Shown here: positions 42,901 through 52,292 of the stretch, one piece after another
Layout of the letters: every line of letters starts with the position of its first letter
Position numbering within the stretch: position 1 is the first letter of the stretch
Assembly (NCBI RefSeq): GCF_031191545.1
Contig: NZ_CP133472.1
Span: forward strand, 2,391,832-2,455,831
Length of the DNA stretch: 64,000 bases
Direction of reading: 5' to 3'
Source of the DNA: Schaalia odontolytica
GTDB lineage: Bacteria; Actinomycetota; Actinomycetes; Actinomycetales; Actinomycetaceae
The notes under the pieces: model-generated
Told to the model about the DNA's origin: nothing
The model's input: the letters and a program-made list of their open reading frames with translations, nothing else
The model's database searches: none
Program-made: the position numbers and the translations under genes

Positions 42901-44222
42901 ACGACAACTGGCTCTGCGCCCCTGCCCCCGAACAACTCACGCCGTTCGAGGCCCCGGCCTCGTCGGGGGGCCACTCCCCCGACCGTGGATTCACAATCGG
43001 CACACGCCTCGATACGCACGGCTGCCTTGGGCGCACCGGCGTCGTTCATACCGCGCACGGTGACATCCGCACCCCGGCTTTCATTCCCGTCGGTACGAAG
43101 GCGAACGTCAAGGCGCTCACTCCAGAGATGGTTCGAGGCCTGGGTGCGCAGGCGGTTCTCGCCAACGCCTACCATCTGTATCTTCAGCCCGGGTCCGACA
43201 TCGTTGACGACGCCGGCGGCTTCGCTCAGTTCATGAACTGGTCGGGCCCTACCTTCACCGATTCGGGAGGTTTTCAGGTCCTGTCCCTGGGTGCAGGCTT
43301 CAAGAAGGTCCTGTCGCAGGAGTTTTCCGGCAAGGCTGACCCGACCGATCCCGCCGTGCAGATGCAGGCCATCAAAGCATCCCATGCCGTCGTGGACAAC
43401 GACGGCGTGATCTTCTCCAGTCACATCGATGGCACGAAGCATCGCTTCAATCCCGAGGTGTCGATGGGGATCCAGCATCAGCTCGGCAGCGACATCATGT
43501 TCGCATTTGATGAACTCACAAGCCTACTGCACCCGCGCTCCTATCAGGAAGAGTCCCTCGAGCGCACGCACGCCTGGGCGGCCCGCTGCCTCTCCGAACA
43601 CAAGCGCCTCACCGAGGAACGTTCGCATAAGCCCTATCAGCAGCTCTGGGGCGTCATTCAGGGCGCACAGTGGGAGGATCTGCGTCGCCAGGCCGCACGC
43701 ACGATGGCCGACATGGACGTGGAGGGCCAGCGTTTCGACGGATTCGGAGTGGGAGGTGCGCTCGAAAAGGAGAACCTCGGCACCATCGTGTCGTGGGTGT
43801 GCGAGGAACTGGGCGAGGATCGCCCTCGACACCTGCTCGGCATCTCCGAACCCGAGGATCTCTTTGCTGGCGTAGCCGCGGGCGCTGACACTTTCGACTG
43901 TGTGAATCCTTCGCGCGTCGCGCGCAACGCCGCGATCTACAGCCCCGACGGTCGTTTCAACATTACGAACGCCCGTTTCAAGCGCGATTTCACGCCGCTT
44001 GTCGAAGGCTGCGAATGCTACACCTGCACGCACTACACGCGCGCTTACCTTCATCACCTCTTCAAGGCTAAGGAAATCCTGTCTGCGACGCTTGCCACCA
44101 TTCACAACGAGTGGTTTACTCTGCGACTCGTCGACAGCATCCGCGACTCGATCGAGGAAGGATGTTTTGATGAGTTCCGTTCCGATATGCTTGGCCGCTA
44201 CGAGGCCGGACGACGACGCTAA
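42897..44222 (+). CDS. tgt: tRNA-guanine transglycosylase
   Basis: Exchanges guanine-34 in GUN-anticodon tRNAs for a 7-deazaguanine base. The 441-aa protein has an N-terminal extension of about 35 residues compared with the usual 370-390. Motifs are FIPVGTKANVKALTP (near 62), TFTDSGGFQVLSLG (catalytic Asp region near 122), GGALEKENLGTIV, FDCVNPSRVARNA (nucleophile region) and zinc ligands in CECYTCTHYTRAYLHH. It is translationally coupled to the precursor transporter. Whether it uses queuine or preQ1 cannot be told from sequence alone. Confidence 0.95.
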   Translation: MNDNWLCAPAPEQLTPFEAPASSGGHSPDRGFTIGTRLDTHGCLGRTGVVHTAHGDIRTPAFIPVGTKANVKALTPEMVRGLGAQAVLANAYHLYLQPGSDIVDDAGGFAQFMNWSGPTFTDSGGFQVLSLGAGFKKVLSQEFSGKADPTDPAVQMQAIKASHAVVDNDGVIFSSHIDGTKHRFNPEVSMGIQHQLGSDIMFAFDELTSLLHPRSYQEESLERTHAWAARCLSEHKRLTEERSHKPYQQLWGVIQGAQWEDLRRQAARTMADMDVEGQRFDGFGVGGALEKENLGTIVSWVCEELGEDRPRHLLGISEPEDLFAGVAAGADTFDCVNPSRVARNAAIYSPDGRFNITNARFKRDFTPLVEGCECYTCTHYTRAYLHHLFKAKEILSATLATIHNEWFTLRLVDSIRDSIEEGCFDEFRSDMLGRYEAGRRR

Positions 44223-44237
44223 CAACAGGGAGCAGCC

Positions 44238-45134
44238 ATGAGCTTTAACGACAATATTCGCTTGGATCCGTCCCGCGTCGGTACTTCCGGCGCCGGACGT
44301 AAGGTGGCGGGCGTCGGAGGAGGATCTCTCCTCGGAGTCCTTCTCATCATCGGTTTCTCCTACTTCACGGGCATCGATCTGACGAGCCTTTTGTCCTCGT
44401 CACCGCAAACCTCGTCGTCATCTTCTTCGTCGGTCGATGTGTCGTCGTGCCAAACGGGCGCGGACGCGAACGAGCGCGTGGAGTGTCGCATGGTTGCCAC
44501 CGCGCAATCTCTCGACGCGGTGTGGAAGACGCAGCTGTCCGCACAAGACACCTCCGTCAACTACGAGCTTCCCGACTTCCAGATCTTCACGGATTCGGTG
44601 TCGACCGCCTGCGGCAACGCAACGAGCGCGGTTGGTCCGTTCTACTGCCCCGGCGACTCCACCGTCTACCTGGATCTCAGCTTCTTTAACGAGATGGTCT
44701 CGCGCTACGGTGCCTCCGACTCGGTGCTCGCACAGGAGTACGTCGTCGCCCACGAGTGGGGTCATCACATCCAGAATCTTCAGGGCGTCTTCCGCTCCCA
44801 TGACACGCGCGAGACGGGCGCTCAGGGGGCCGGCGTGCGCAGCGAGCTGCAGGCGGACTGCTACGCGGGCGTGTGGATGCACTGGGCTTCCAACACCCCC
44901 GATCCGACAACAGGTACACCTTACCTGAAGACGCCGACTGCCGATCAGATCCTGGGGGCCCTTCAAACCGCTCAGGCCATCGGCGACGATCGCTTGCAGG
45001 CCAAGTACCAGGGCTCTTCCAATCCGGAAAGCTGGACGCACGGTAGCGCCGACCAGCGCGCTGCATGGCTACAGCGCGGCCTCGACTCCGGCGATATCTC
45101 GACGTGCGACACCTGGAGTGCTTCTCGGGTGTGA
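44238..45134 (+). CDS. YpfJ-family neutral zinc metallopeptidase
   Basis: A 298-aa membrane-anchored protein. A membrane segment lies near residues 27-50 (VGGGSLLGVLLIIGFSYFTGI). It is followed by a Ser/Thr-rich linker and the peptidase_MX domain. The active site is VVAHEWGHHIQNL (H-E-x-x-H-H), with a downstream ligand region in ELQADCYAGVWMH. Four cysteines may form disulfides. The active site faces outside. Substrates of the family are unknown. GGGAG lies upstream of the ATG. Confidence 0.92.
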   Translation: MSFNDNIRLDPSRVGTSGAGRKVAGVGGGSLLGVLLIIGFSYFTGIDLTSLLSSSPQTSSSSSSSVDVSSCQTGADANERVECRMVATAQSLDAVWKTQLSAQDTSVNYELPDFQIFTDSVSTACGNATSAVGPFYCPGDSTVYLDLSFFNEMVSRYGASDSVLAQEYVVAHEWGHHIQNLQGVFRSHDTRETGAQGAGVRSELQADCYAGVWMHWASNTPDPTTGTPYLKTPTADQILGALQTAQAIGDDRLQAKYQGSSNPESWTHGSADQRAAWLQRGLDSGDISTCDTWSASRV

Positions 45135-45185
45135 GTAGTTCTGCTGCTCGGTACAATTGAGTTCGCCGATTCGCAGGAGGAAGTC

Positions 45186-46871
45186 ATGACACGCAGCATC
45201 GTTGAGCAGGCTCACGAAGTCTACGACGCGGTCCCCTACGAGGTGCCCGTGCCGGACGAGTCCCTGTACACCCTCCTCGACGATGCCGCGCGTCTCTACC
45301 CTGATCGCGTGGCCCTTGATTACTTTGGTGCCACCACCACCTATTCACAGGTTCGTGCTCAGGTACTGAAGGCCGCGCGTGTCCTGCACGAGGCCGGGGT
45401 GCGCTCCGGGGATACGGTTGCTATCGCACTTCCAAACTGCCCGCAGGCATTCGTCGCTTTCTATGCCTGCATGCGTATCGGTGCCGTTGCCGCGCAGCAC
45501 AACCCGCTCGCGCCGGCTGCGGAGGTTGCGGGGCAGTTGAGCCGCCACGGCGCCGCGGTCGCGATCGTGTGGGAAAAGTGCGTCGACGCGTATCCTCTTG
45601 ATGTCCTCGACACCGTGTTCACGGTGGATATTTCACATGGCATGCCCACTTCCCAGCGCTTTTTGCTCACACTCCCCGTCGCTCGGGCACGCGAGACGCG
45701 TGAACAGCTGCGTGGACCCGTGCCCTCGGGCACGCGATCGTGGGACCGCGCCATTGCCTCGTCAACTCCGATTGCGTCATCCCACCCGCTGCCGTCGGTG
45801 ACTGACCGCGCCGTCATCCTGCATACGTCGGGCACCAACGGCGTTCCCAAGTCCGCTCCCCTCACGCACCGCAACATCGGCGTTAACGTCAATCAGTGCG
45901 TGTTCTGGGTGTGGAAGCTGCACGAGGGTGCGGAGACGTTCTTTTCTCTGCTCCCCTACTTCCATGCGTTTGGACTGACCTTCTTCCTGTGTGCCGCGGT
46001 CCGTAAGGCAGCCACGCAGGTGCTGCTACCAAAGTTCGATGCGCGTATGGCTCTCGACGCGCATAAGCGCCGTCCGGTGTCTTTCTTCGTCGGCGTTCCA
46101 CCGATGTTCGATCGCATCCTGCGCGAGGCCACGCGGACGCACACCGACATCAGCTCCATCCGCTACTCGGTGGCGGGAGCAATGCCTCTGTCGACTGCGC
46201 TTGCCCAGCAGTGGGAAGAAGCCACCGGCGGCATGATCGTCGAAGGCTACGGCCTGTCCGAAACCGCTCCGGTCCTCACGGGCGCGCCCCTGTCCGACAA
46301 GCGCCGCCACGGCGTGCTCGGGGTGCCGTTCCCGTCCACGCAGCTGCGCCTCGTTTCCCTCGAGGACGACACCGAAGACGTCGAGGACGGGCAGGTCGGC
46401 GAGATCATCGTACGCGGTCCACAGGTTTTCGAAGGCTACCTGGATGCACCAGATGAGAGCGCCCGCGTCTTTACCTCCGAGGGATGGTTCAAGACCGGTG
46501 ACATCGGAGTCAACAACGACGGCTTCATCACGATGGCGGACCGCAAAAAAGAGCTGATTCTTTCCGGTGGTTTTAACGTGTACCCCTCCCAGGTGGAGGA
46601 GGCAATTCGGTCCCATCCGGCCGTCTCCGACGTCGCTGTCGTCGGCGTACCCGTGTCCGATGCGACCGAGGAGGTCACCGCAGCAATCATCATGGAAGAC
46701 GGCAATTCGCCGCTCACGCTCGAGGAAGTGCGCACCTGGGCAGAAAAGACGATCGCCCACTACGCGCTCCCCCGCCAACTGGTGATCATCGCCGAGTTAC
46801 CCCGCAACCAGATGGGCAAGATCCTGCGCCGTAAGGTCGCGCAGCTCGTGCGCGAGGCTCTGGGGCGCTGA
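45186..46871 (+). CDS. AMP-forming long-chain fatty-acid CoA ligase
   Basis: A 561-aa adenylate-forming enzyme. The P-loop is HTSGTNGVPKSAPLTHRN (near 215-232), the adenine motif EGYGLSETAPVLTG (near 353), the hinge DRKKELILSGGFNVYP (near 450) and the catalytic Lys region RNQMGKILRRKV at the end. A GGAGG site precedes ATG 45186. It activates a carboxylate to an acyl-AMP and then acyl-CoA; sequence type suggests medium to long fatty acids. No beta-oxidation genes are in the window, so the fate is more likely lipid synthesis or recycling. Confidence 0.93.
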   Translation: MTRSIVEQAHEVYDAVPYEVPVPDESLYTLLDDAARLYPDRVALDYFGATTTYSQVRAQVLKAARVLHEAGVRSGDTVAIALPNCPQAFVAFYACMRIGAVAAQHNPLAPAAEVAGQLSRHGAAVAIVWEKCVDAYPLDVLDTVFTVDISHGMPTSQRFLLTLPVARARETREQLRGPVPSGTRSWDRAIASSTPIASSHPLPSVTDRAVILHTSGTNGVPKSAPLTHRNIGVNVNQCVFWVWKLHEGAETFFSLLPYFHAFGLTFFLCAAVRKAATQVLLPKFDARMALDAHKRRPVSFFVGVPPMFDRILREATRTHTDISSIRYSVAGAMPLSTALAQQWEEATGGMIVEGYGLSETAPVLTGAPLSDKRRHGVLGVPFPSTQLRLVSLEDDTEDVEDGQVGEIIVRGPQVFEGYLDAPDESARVFTSEGWFKTGDIGVNNDGFITMADRKKELILSGGFNVYPSQVEEAIRSHPAVSDVAVVGVPVSDATEEVTAAIIMEDGNSPLTLEEVRTWAEKTIAHYALPRQLVIIAELPRNQMGKILRRKVAQLVREALGR

Positions 46872-46908
46872 CTCTTTCGAGGAGCTCCACCCTCGAGCTC
46901 TCAATGCT

Positions 46909-47949
46909 CTAGGCGGGCCACCAGATGCGCACCAACGGCAGTAGCGCGCGTGTCTCTTCATCCACCCGTTCGTAGACGTTGGTGTACAGGCGAACGAAGG
47001 CATCCAAGTCAATAAGGCGCACGGGGATATTGGATCGATCAGCCTCAAGCCGTGCGTCGCGGCTAAAGCCACCCGTTGACACATAGAGCCCCCGGTCCCC
47101 GGGACGAAGCCCTCCGATGAACGAGCGGATCTCGGGTGTGCCCATCGCGCTCTTACGGTGTTTGACCTCAGCGACAATGTGCGGAGACTCCAGGCCGAGC
47201 GCGTCGGGCGTTGCGATGACGTCTCGACCTCCGTCCGGGCCTCGCGCCGTCATGCGCGAATAGTAGCCCATTGCACGGAGCAGTCCGGCCGTGAGGGCCT
47301 CCATCTGATCCCACTCTAGGTCGAGCACGCGATCCTTGATGCGTTCTATGCCGTCTTCCGCGGATGCTGCCCGGGCATCATCGTCGAGGCCAACCGCCGG
47401 AGTCTCTTCGAGGTGAGCGGGCTCGGTTGCGGAGTCATCGACGTTCGGATCGTCAACGTGGGGCGTCCCTTCCCACCCCTGGACACCGGCCGCACGGGCG
47501 AGCTCGCCCGCAACGTCTTCGGCGATGCGGAAAATCGTCGTTCCACAGCCGAGGCGTGCGCGCGAGTCTGTGGACAGGGCATCGCGGCTCGCAGAACCGT
47601 ACCACTGGACGCGACGCACGTACGACACTTCGTCATCGTCGGACTCGTACCAGTCCCCCGTCACGCGGCCGATCAGGTACTCGCGAGCCGCCGGATCGTA
47701 GGTGACAACGCGTGTGTTGTCCGTCATGTCCGTGAGGAAATGGTGCACCTGAGACGCAGCGGAACTCACCGATGCTGCCGATTCTTTAGGATGAGCGAGA
47801 GAGTGAGCGTCGCGCAGCTGCTCGTAGTTCATCCCACGCACGTCGCGATCGCCGAAGGTCCAGCGGATCCCAACGATTCCGGATTCCCTCCACAACTGCG
47901 CGTATATTCCGCCGTGACCGGCCCGGACCATCCATACGCTCATGCTCAT
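46909..47949 (-). CDS. Mrr-type restriction endonuclease with N-terminal PUA/EVE-like domain
   Basis: A 346-aa protein. Residues 1-150 (SVWMVRAGHGGIYAQLW ... GIVGIRWTFGD ... YLIGRVTGDWYE) resemble the N-terminal modified-base sensor found in many stand-alone Mrr proteins. Residues 220-340 are the Mrr catalytic domain, with the PD-(D/E)XK core PDGGRDV (near 253) and VAEVKHRKS. No methyltransferase is adjacent, which fits a type IV, modification-dependent enzyme. The start could be ATG 47949 or 47943. The DNA target is unknown. Confidence 0.85.
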   Translation of the reverse strand: MSMSVWMVRAGHGGIYAQLWRESGIVGIRWTFGDRDVRGMNYEQLRDAHSLAHPKESAASVSSAASQVHHFLTDMTDNTRVVTYDPAAREYLIGRVTGDWYESDDDEVSYVRRVQWYGSASRDALSTDSRARLGCGTTIFRIAEDVAGELARAAGVQGWEGTPHVDDPNVDDSATEPAHLEETPAVGLDDDARAASAEDGIERIKDRVLDLEWDQMEALTAGLLRAMGYYSRMTARGPDGGRDVIATPDALGLESPHIVAEVKHRKSAMGTPEIRSFIGGLRPGDRGLYVSTGGFSRDARLEADRSNIPVRLIDLDAFVRLYTNVYERVDEETRALLPLVRIWWPA

Positions 47950-48048
47950 GCCTCACCCTGACTTGCTCCAGTGTCACCACCGTCACGTTACCGTGGATTC
48001 GTAGCGAATGCATGCGCTATGCAATCGCAGCCCCGGCACCGAGAACAC

Positions 48049-48084
48049 GTGTGTCCCCAGTGCCAGGCGGCACCGGGGACACAC
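48049..48084. terminator. hairpin after the suf operon
   Basis: Arms GTGTGTCCCC / GGGGACACAC with a further inner GTGCC / GGCAC stem form a strong hairpin 9 bp beyond the sufT stop, in the gap to the convergent-side gene. No clear T-run follows on the minus strand, so termination is likely but not certain. Confidence 0.65.
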
Positions 48085-48093
48085 GCATCATTA

Positions 48094-48528
48094 TCAGACG
48101 TTGAAGCCGATCGCGCGCAGCTGCTCGCGGCCATCCGGAGTGATACGATCCGGACCCCACGGCGGCATCCACACCCAGTTGATCTGGACCTCATCGGTGA
48201 CTGCCGACAGGATCGTCTGCGCCTGACGCTCGATCACGTCCGTGAGCGGGCAAGCAGCGGAGGTCAGCGTCATATCCAAGCGCACCTGGTTCTCGGAGCC
48301 AATAACGACGCCGTAGACGAGGCCGAGGTCAACGATGTTGATACCAAGCTCGGGGTCAATAACGTCCTTGAGAGCTTCCAGCACGTTTTCTGCGGCGAGA
48401 GTTCCGCGCTCGACGACGTCGGTGCCATCGATCTGGCGAGTGGGCACCTCGGCGTTCGGAGCTTCCGGCTGCGCGGGCGCGCCAAAGCGCTGCTCGACCG
48501 GCTCAGACTGAGCCATCGGGTTACTCAT
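48094..48528 (-). CDS. sufT: SufT-like Fe-S maturation protein (DUF59/MIP18 family)
   Basis: A 144-aa protein, starting at MSNPMAQ (ATG 48528, with AGGAACAGGA upstream). The disordered N-terminal 40 residues are followed by the DUF59 core: VLEALKDVIDPELGINIVDLGLVYGV and LTSAACPLTDVIE with the conserved Cys. It helps deliver Fe-S clusters to client proteins. It is the last gene of the suf operon, 10 bp after sufU. Confidence 0.92.
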   Translation of the reverse strand: MSNPMAQSEPVEQRFGAPAQPEAPNAEVPTRQIDGTDVVERGTLAAENVLEALKDVIDPELGINIVDLGLVYGVVIGSENQVRLDMTLTSAACPLTDVIERQAQTILSAVTDEVQINWVWMPPWGPDRITPDGREQLRAIGFNV

Positions 48529-48538
48529 TCCTGTTCCT

Positions 48539-49015
48539 TTACTGATCGGCGGGCTCGCCCGCGGTGGAAATATCGATACCAGACTGTGCCATCGCGTCGC
48601 GCAGCGCATACCACCCCAGGAGCGCGCACTTGACACGATTGGCGAACTGCGAGGTGGATTCCAGAGCGGCCGCATCCCCCAGCTCGTCGAGGATCTCGTC
48701 GTCGACGCCGAGGTTACGCGAGTGCATCATAACTTCCATGTCTCGGTAAAGCCGGCCGATTTCCTCGGCGGACTTGCCCTCCGTCAAGTCGGTCATCATG
48801 GACAGCGACGCGCGCGAGATCGAGCATCCGTCGCCGTCCCACTGGAGGGAGGCAAGGCGATCGCCATCGAGCGTGACGCCGAGAGTGACCTCGTCACCGC
48901 AGGTGGGGTTGACCTGGTGGGATGACGCGTCCATACCCGAGGGGTCTCCCGCGCCGTGCTTCTCACGAGCGTGATCCAGGATCACCTGCTGATACAACTG
49001 TTCAAGACTGCCCAT
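48539..49015 (-). CDS. sufU: Fe-S scaffold / sulfur acceptor SufU
   Basis: A 158-aa IscU-fold protein. The three conserved Cys are in NPTCGDE (near 38), DGDGCSISRAS (near 63) and VKCALLGW (near 128), and the SufU-specific insertion follows the second. It accepts persulfide sulfur from SufS and can hold zinc or a nascent cluster. It lies between sufS and sufT in the operon, as is usual in actinobacteria. Confidence 0.95.
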   Translation of the reverse strand: MGSLEQLYQQVILDHAREKHGAGDPSGMDASSHQVNPTCGDEVTLGVTLDGDRLASLQWDGDGCSISRASLSMMTDLTEGKSAEEIGRLYRDMEVMMHSRNLGVDDEILDELGDAAALESTSQFANRVKCALLGWYALRDAMAQSGIDISTAGEPADQ

Positions 49016-49049
49016 GGCTACCTTTCATACCCGACGATCACAAGCAATT

Positions 49050-50327
49050 CTACTGACCGAAGAAGCCGCGCACCTGCGCCAGTCCATCGACGAGGCGTTC
49101 AATCTCCTCGACGGTCGTGGTCGGCGCGACGGAGGCACGGGCCGAGGAGCGGACCTGGAAGAACGTGTGCAGCGGGATCGCGCAGTGGTGTCCGACGCGC
49201 ACCGCAACGTCGACGGAGTCCATAAACTGGCCGACGTCGTGCGGGTGAACTCCTTCGACCGCGAAGGCAACGACGCCGATTCGGTCAACATCCGTCTTTG
49301 GACCCAGCACCTTGATGCCGTCGATCGAAGAAATGCCATCGAGCATCATACGGGTCAGCGCGTGCTCGTGCGCTTCGATGCGATCCATTCCGAGCGTCGA
49401 CATGTAGCGTAGTGCCTGCGACCACGCCGCGATCTGAGCGACCGGCTGGGAGCCCGCTTCAAAGCGTTCGGGCGGGGCCATGAACGTCGACTCCTCCATG
49501 GTCACCCACTCGATCATCGAGCCACCGGTGAGAACTGGCGGCATCGCGGCAAGGAGAGAACGGCGTGCCCACAGCGCGCCCGCCCCCGTGGGTCCGAGCA
49601 TCTTGTGCGAGGAGAAAACCGCGAAGTCGACGTCGAGCGTCGACAGGTCGAGGGGCATGTGGGCACTGGACTGGCAGGTGTCGAGAAGAACCAGGGCACC
49701 GACGCCGCGAGCTGCCGCCGTCACGTCAGCGACGGGTGAGACTGCACCGGTCACGTTGGACACGTGGGTAAAGGCGACCAGGCGCGTGTTCGGCGTGATG
49801 ACGGAGAGCGTCTCGAGATCGATGCGACCGTCGGGCGTGAGATCGAGCCAGGCAAGCTCGGCGCCCGTACGCTCACACAGCTGCTGCCACGGAACGATGT
49901 TCGCGTGGTGCTCGGCGCGGGTGCAGACGATTCGATCACCGGGCCCCACGCGCAGGGCGGCGGACTGGGTACCGCCCAGCCCCTGCGACGCGTTTCCCAT
50001 GGACACAGCTACCAGGTTGATGGCCTCGGTTGCGTTTTTCGTCCACACGATCTCGTCGGGCGCGCCGCCCACGAACGAGGCCAGGGTGCCTCGAGCGCTC
50101 TCGAACGCGTCGGTTGCCTCGTCGCCGAGCAGGTGCGTGCCCCGATGGACCGCACCGTTGCTGCGCCGATAGAAGTCGGCCTCCGCGTCGATGACGCATG
50201 CGGGCTTCTGCGATGTAGCAGACGCATCGAGATACGCAATGGGTGCGCCGCCGCGCCCGAGGCGACTCAGGATCGGAAAGTCCGAACGAATCGCGTCGAG
50301 CTCGGCGGCGGTGAAGTCCGCAGACAC
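49050..50327 (-). CDS. sufS: cysteine desulfurase SufS
   Basis: A 425-aa PLP enzyme that takes sulfur from cysteine. The N-terminal LDASATSQKP motif, the PLP lysine in FSSHKMLGPTG (near 230) and the catalytic Cys in VRVGHHCAIPLH (near 380) identify a type II (SufS) desulfurase. It lies 5 bp from sufC, so the SufBCD scaffold and sulfur supply are co-expressed. SufU, its partner, follows. Confidence 0.96.
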   Translation of the reverse strand: MSADFTAAELDAIRSDFPILSRLGRGGAPIAYLDASATSQKPACVIDAEADFYRRSNGAVHRGTHLLGDEATDAFESARGTLASFVGGAPDEIVWTKNATEAINLVAVSMGNASQGLGGTQSAALRVGPGDRIVCTRAEHHANIVPWQQLCERTGAELAWLDLTPDGRIDLETLSVITPNTRLVAFTHVSNVTGAVSPVADVTAAARGVGALVLLDTCQSSAHMPLDLSTLDVDFAVFSSHKMLGPTGAGALWARRSLLAAMPPVLTGGSMIEWVTMEESTFMAPPERFEAGSQPVAQIAAWSQALRYMSTLGMDRIEAHEHALTRMMLDGISSIDGIKVLGPKTDVDRIGVVAFAVEGVHPHDVGQFMDSVDVAVRVGHHCAIPLHTFFQVRSSARASVAPTTTVEEIERLVDGLAQVRGFFGQ

Positions 50328-50332
50328 GGTGA

Positions 50333-51085
50333 TCAGAGACCCAGGTACTTGTCGTAGCCATTCTCTTCGAGCTCGTCGGCCAGCTCGGGGCCGCCCTGAG
50401 CGGCGACGCGGCCGTCGACGAAAACGTGAACGTGGCTGGGCTTGATGTAACGCAGGATGCGGGTGTAGTGCGTGATCAGCATGACACCGCAGCCGGTCTC
50501 ACCATGGACGCGGTTGACGCCCTCGGACACGATGCGCAGAGCGTCAACATCGAGGCCGGAGTCGGTCTCGTCGAGCACGGCGAAGGAGGGCTTAAGGAGC
50601 TCCATCTGGAGGATCTCGAGCCGCTTCTTCTCGCCACCGGAGAAACCGACGTTGACGTCGCGCTCGGCGAAGTCGGAGTCCATGCGAAGGTTCTCCATGG
50701 AGCTCTTCATGTCCTTCACCCATGAGCGCAGGGCAGGTGCCTGGCCATCAATCGCGGTCTTCGCGGTACGCAGGAAGTTGGAGACGGACACGCCAGCGAC
50801 CTCGACGGGGTACTGCATGGCCAGGAACAGTCCGGCCTTCGCTCGCTCGTCGACGCTCATCTCGGTGATGAGCTGGTCGTCGAGCCACGCCTCGCCCGAG
50901 GTGATTTCGTAGTCGGGGTGACCGGCCAGCGCGTAGGCCATGGTGGACTTACCGGAGCCGTTGGGGCCCATGATGGCGTGGATTTCGCCGGAGTTGATCG
51001 TCAGGTTGACACCCTTGAGGATCTCCTTGGGGCCCTCGGCGGTCTCGACGGAGACGTGCAGATCCTTAATACGTAGAGTCGACAT
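50333..51085 (-). CDS. sufC: SufC ATPase of the Fe-S assembly scaffold
   Basis: A 250-aa ABC-type ATPase that drives the SufBCD complex. Walker A is GPNGSGKSTMAYAL (near 38), signature FSGGEKKRLEILQ (near 150), Walker B FAVLDETDSGLDVDAL (near 170, with the SufC-type E-T-D-S-G-L-D) and switch His in LITHY. No membrane partner is needed. It lies between sufD and sufS. Confidence 0.96.
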   Translation of the reverse strand: MSTLRIKDLHVSVETAEGPKEILKGVNLTINSGEIHAIMGPNGSGKSTMAYALAGHPDYEITSGEAWLDDQLITEMSVDERAKAGLFLAMQYPVEVAGVSVSNFLRTAKTAIDGQAPALRSWVKDMKSSMENLRMDSDFAERDVNVGFSGGEKKRLEILQMELLKPSFAVLDETDSGLDVDALRIVSEGVNRVHGETGCGVMLITHYTRILRYIKPSHVHVFVDGRVAAQGGPELADELEENGYDKYLGL

Positions 51086-51101
51086 GTGTATTCCTTACAG
51101 C

Positions 51102-52292
51102 TCAGTTGTTACGGGACTTGGCCAGCTCGGCCTCGACGGTTGCCATGAGGTGGTCAACCACCTCGGGAACGCCGATCTGATTGATCAGTTCGGCGAAGAA
51201 GCCGCGCACGACCAGGCGGCGTGCCTCGTGCTCAGGAACACCACGGCTCATCAGGTAGAACAGCTGCTCATCGTCGAAACGACCGGTCGCGGACGCATGT
51301 CCGGCACCCTCAATTTCGCCGTTCTCGATCTCGAGGTTAGGAACCGAGTCGGCCTTCGCACCCTCGGTGAGCACCAGGTTACGATTCAGCTCGTAGGTGT
51401 CCGTGCCGTCGGCAGCCTCGCGGATGAGGCAGTCGCCGATCCATACCGAGTGCGCATCCTTGCCCTGCAGGGCACCCTTGTAGGTGACGCGCGAGAAGCA
51501 CTTGGGCTGGGAGTGGTCGACGAAGACGCGGTGTTCGAGGTGCTGTCCGCCGTCCACGAAGTAGATGCCCAACATGTTGAGCTCGGCGCCGGGGCCACGG
51601 AAGTCCGTGTCGGCGCATACGCGCACGAGGTCTCCGCCGAAGGTCACCACAATGTGGGTGAGCTTGGAGTCGCGGCCCAGCGCCAGGCGCTGGTTCGAGG
51701 CATGCAGGGCAGTGTCGTCCCATTCCTGCAGCGACACGACTGTCAGGTTCGCGCTGTCGCCGGTCTGAACCTCGACGGTCTGATTGAGCGCAGCCTGGGC
51801 GGAGCCGGTGTGCGACAGGATGACGGTCGCCTTGGAGAACTTGCCAGCTCGAATCACGAGGTGCTGCGCGCGCGTACCCTCGATGTCGGCCACGTTGATA
51901 CGCACCGGAGCATCAAGCTCAGCCTCGGCCGGAATCTCGACGACGGTCGCCTGCTCGAAAGCGTTCCAGGCGACGACCGCGGTGCGGTCGCCGGGAGCCA
52001 GGACGGTGCCCAGACGCTTGTCGTCACGCGACACGGTCTCGACGAGGACGGGGGCGGGGGCCTCGACGGCAACCGGCGCATCGCCCGCATCGTAGTTGGC
52101 CGGTTCGAACAGTCGCTCGATGCGGCGCATCGGGGTGAAACGCCAATCTTCCTCGCGTCCGTGAGGAACGGCGATGTCGCTCAGGTTGAACGACGTGGGA
52201 CGGTCCGCGCGCGAGGGGTGAGCCTTCTCAGCATCGGCCCCGTGCGAGTGGGCCTTGTTCATGGTCTCGACAATAGTATTGGGGGTCGTCAT
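51102..52292 (-). CDS. sufD: Fe-S cluster assembly protein SufD
   Basis: A 396-aa beta-helix protein, partner of SufB in the scaffold. The signatures are PHGREEDWRFTPMRRIERLF (near 43) and ASATGRFDDEQLFYLMSRGVPEHEARRLVVRGFFAELI at the C-terminus, split by a conserved His-Ala-Ser/Asp motif (GHASATG). The start overlaps the sufB stop (TGATG). It lacks the extra N-terminal length of SufB. Confidence 0.95.
   Translation of the reverse strand: MTTPNTIVETMNKAHSHGADAEKAHPSRADRPTSFNLSDIAVPHGREEDWRFTPMRRIERLFEPANYDAGDAPVAVEAPAPVLVETVSRDDKRLGTVLAPGDRTAVVAWNAFEQATVVEIPAEAELDAPVRINVADIEGTRAQHLVIRAGKFSKATVILSHTGSAQAALNQTVEVQTGDSANLTVVSLQEWDDTALHASNQRLALGRDSKLTHIVVTFGGDLVRVCADTDFRGPGAELNMLGIYFVDGGQHLEHRVFVDHSQPKCFSRVTYKGALQGKDAHSVWIGDCLIREAADGTDTYELNRNLVLTEGAKADSVPNLEIENGEIEGAGHASATGRFDDEQLFYLMSRGVPEHEARRLVVRGFFAELINQIGVPEVVDHLMATVEAELAKSRNN

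Noticed and set aside
46872..46908. Terminator between acyl-CoA ligase and Mrr genes
   Set aside because: A weak GAGCTC-type repeat is present but no convincing stem with T-run.
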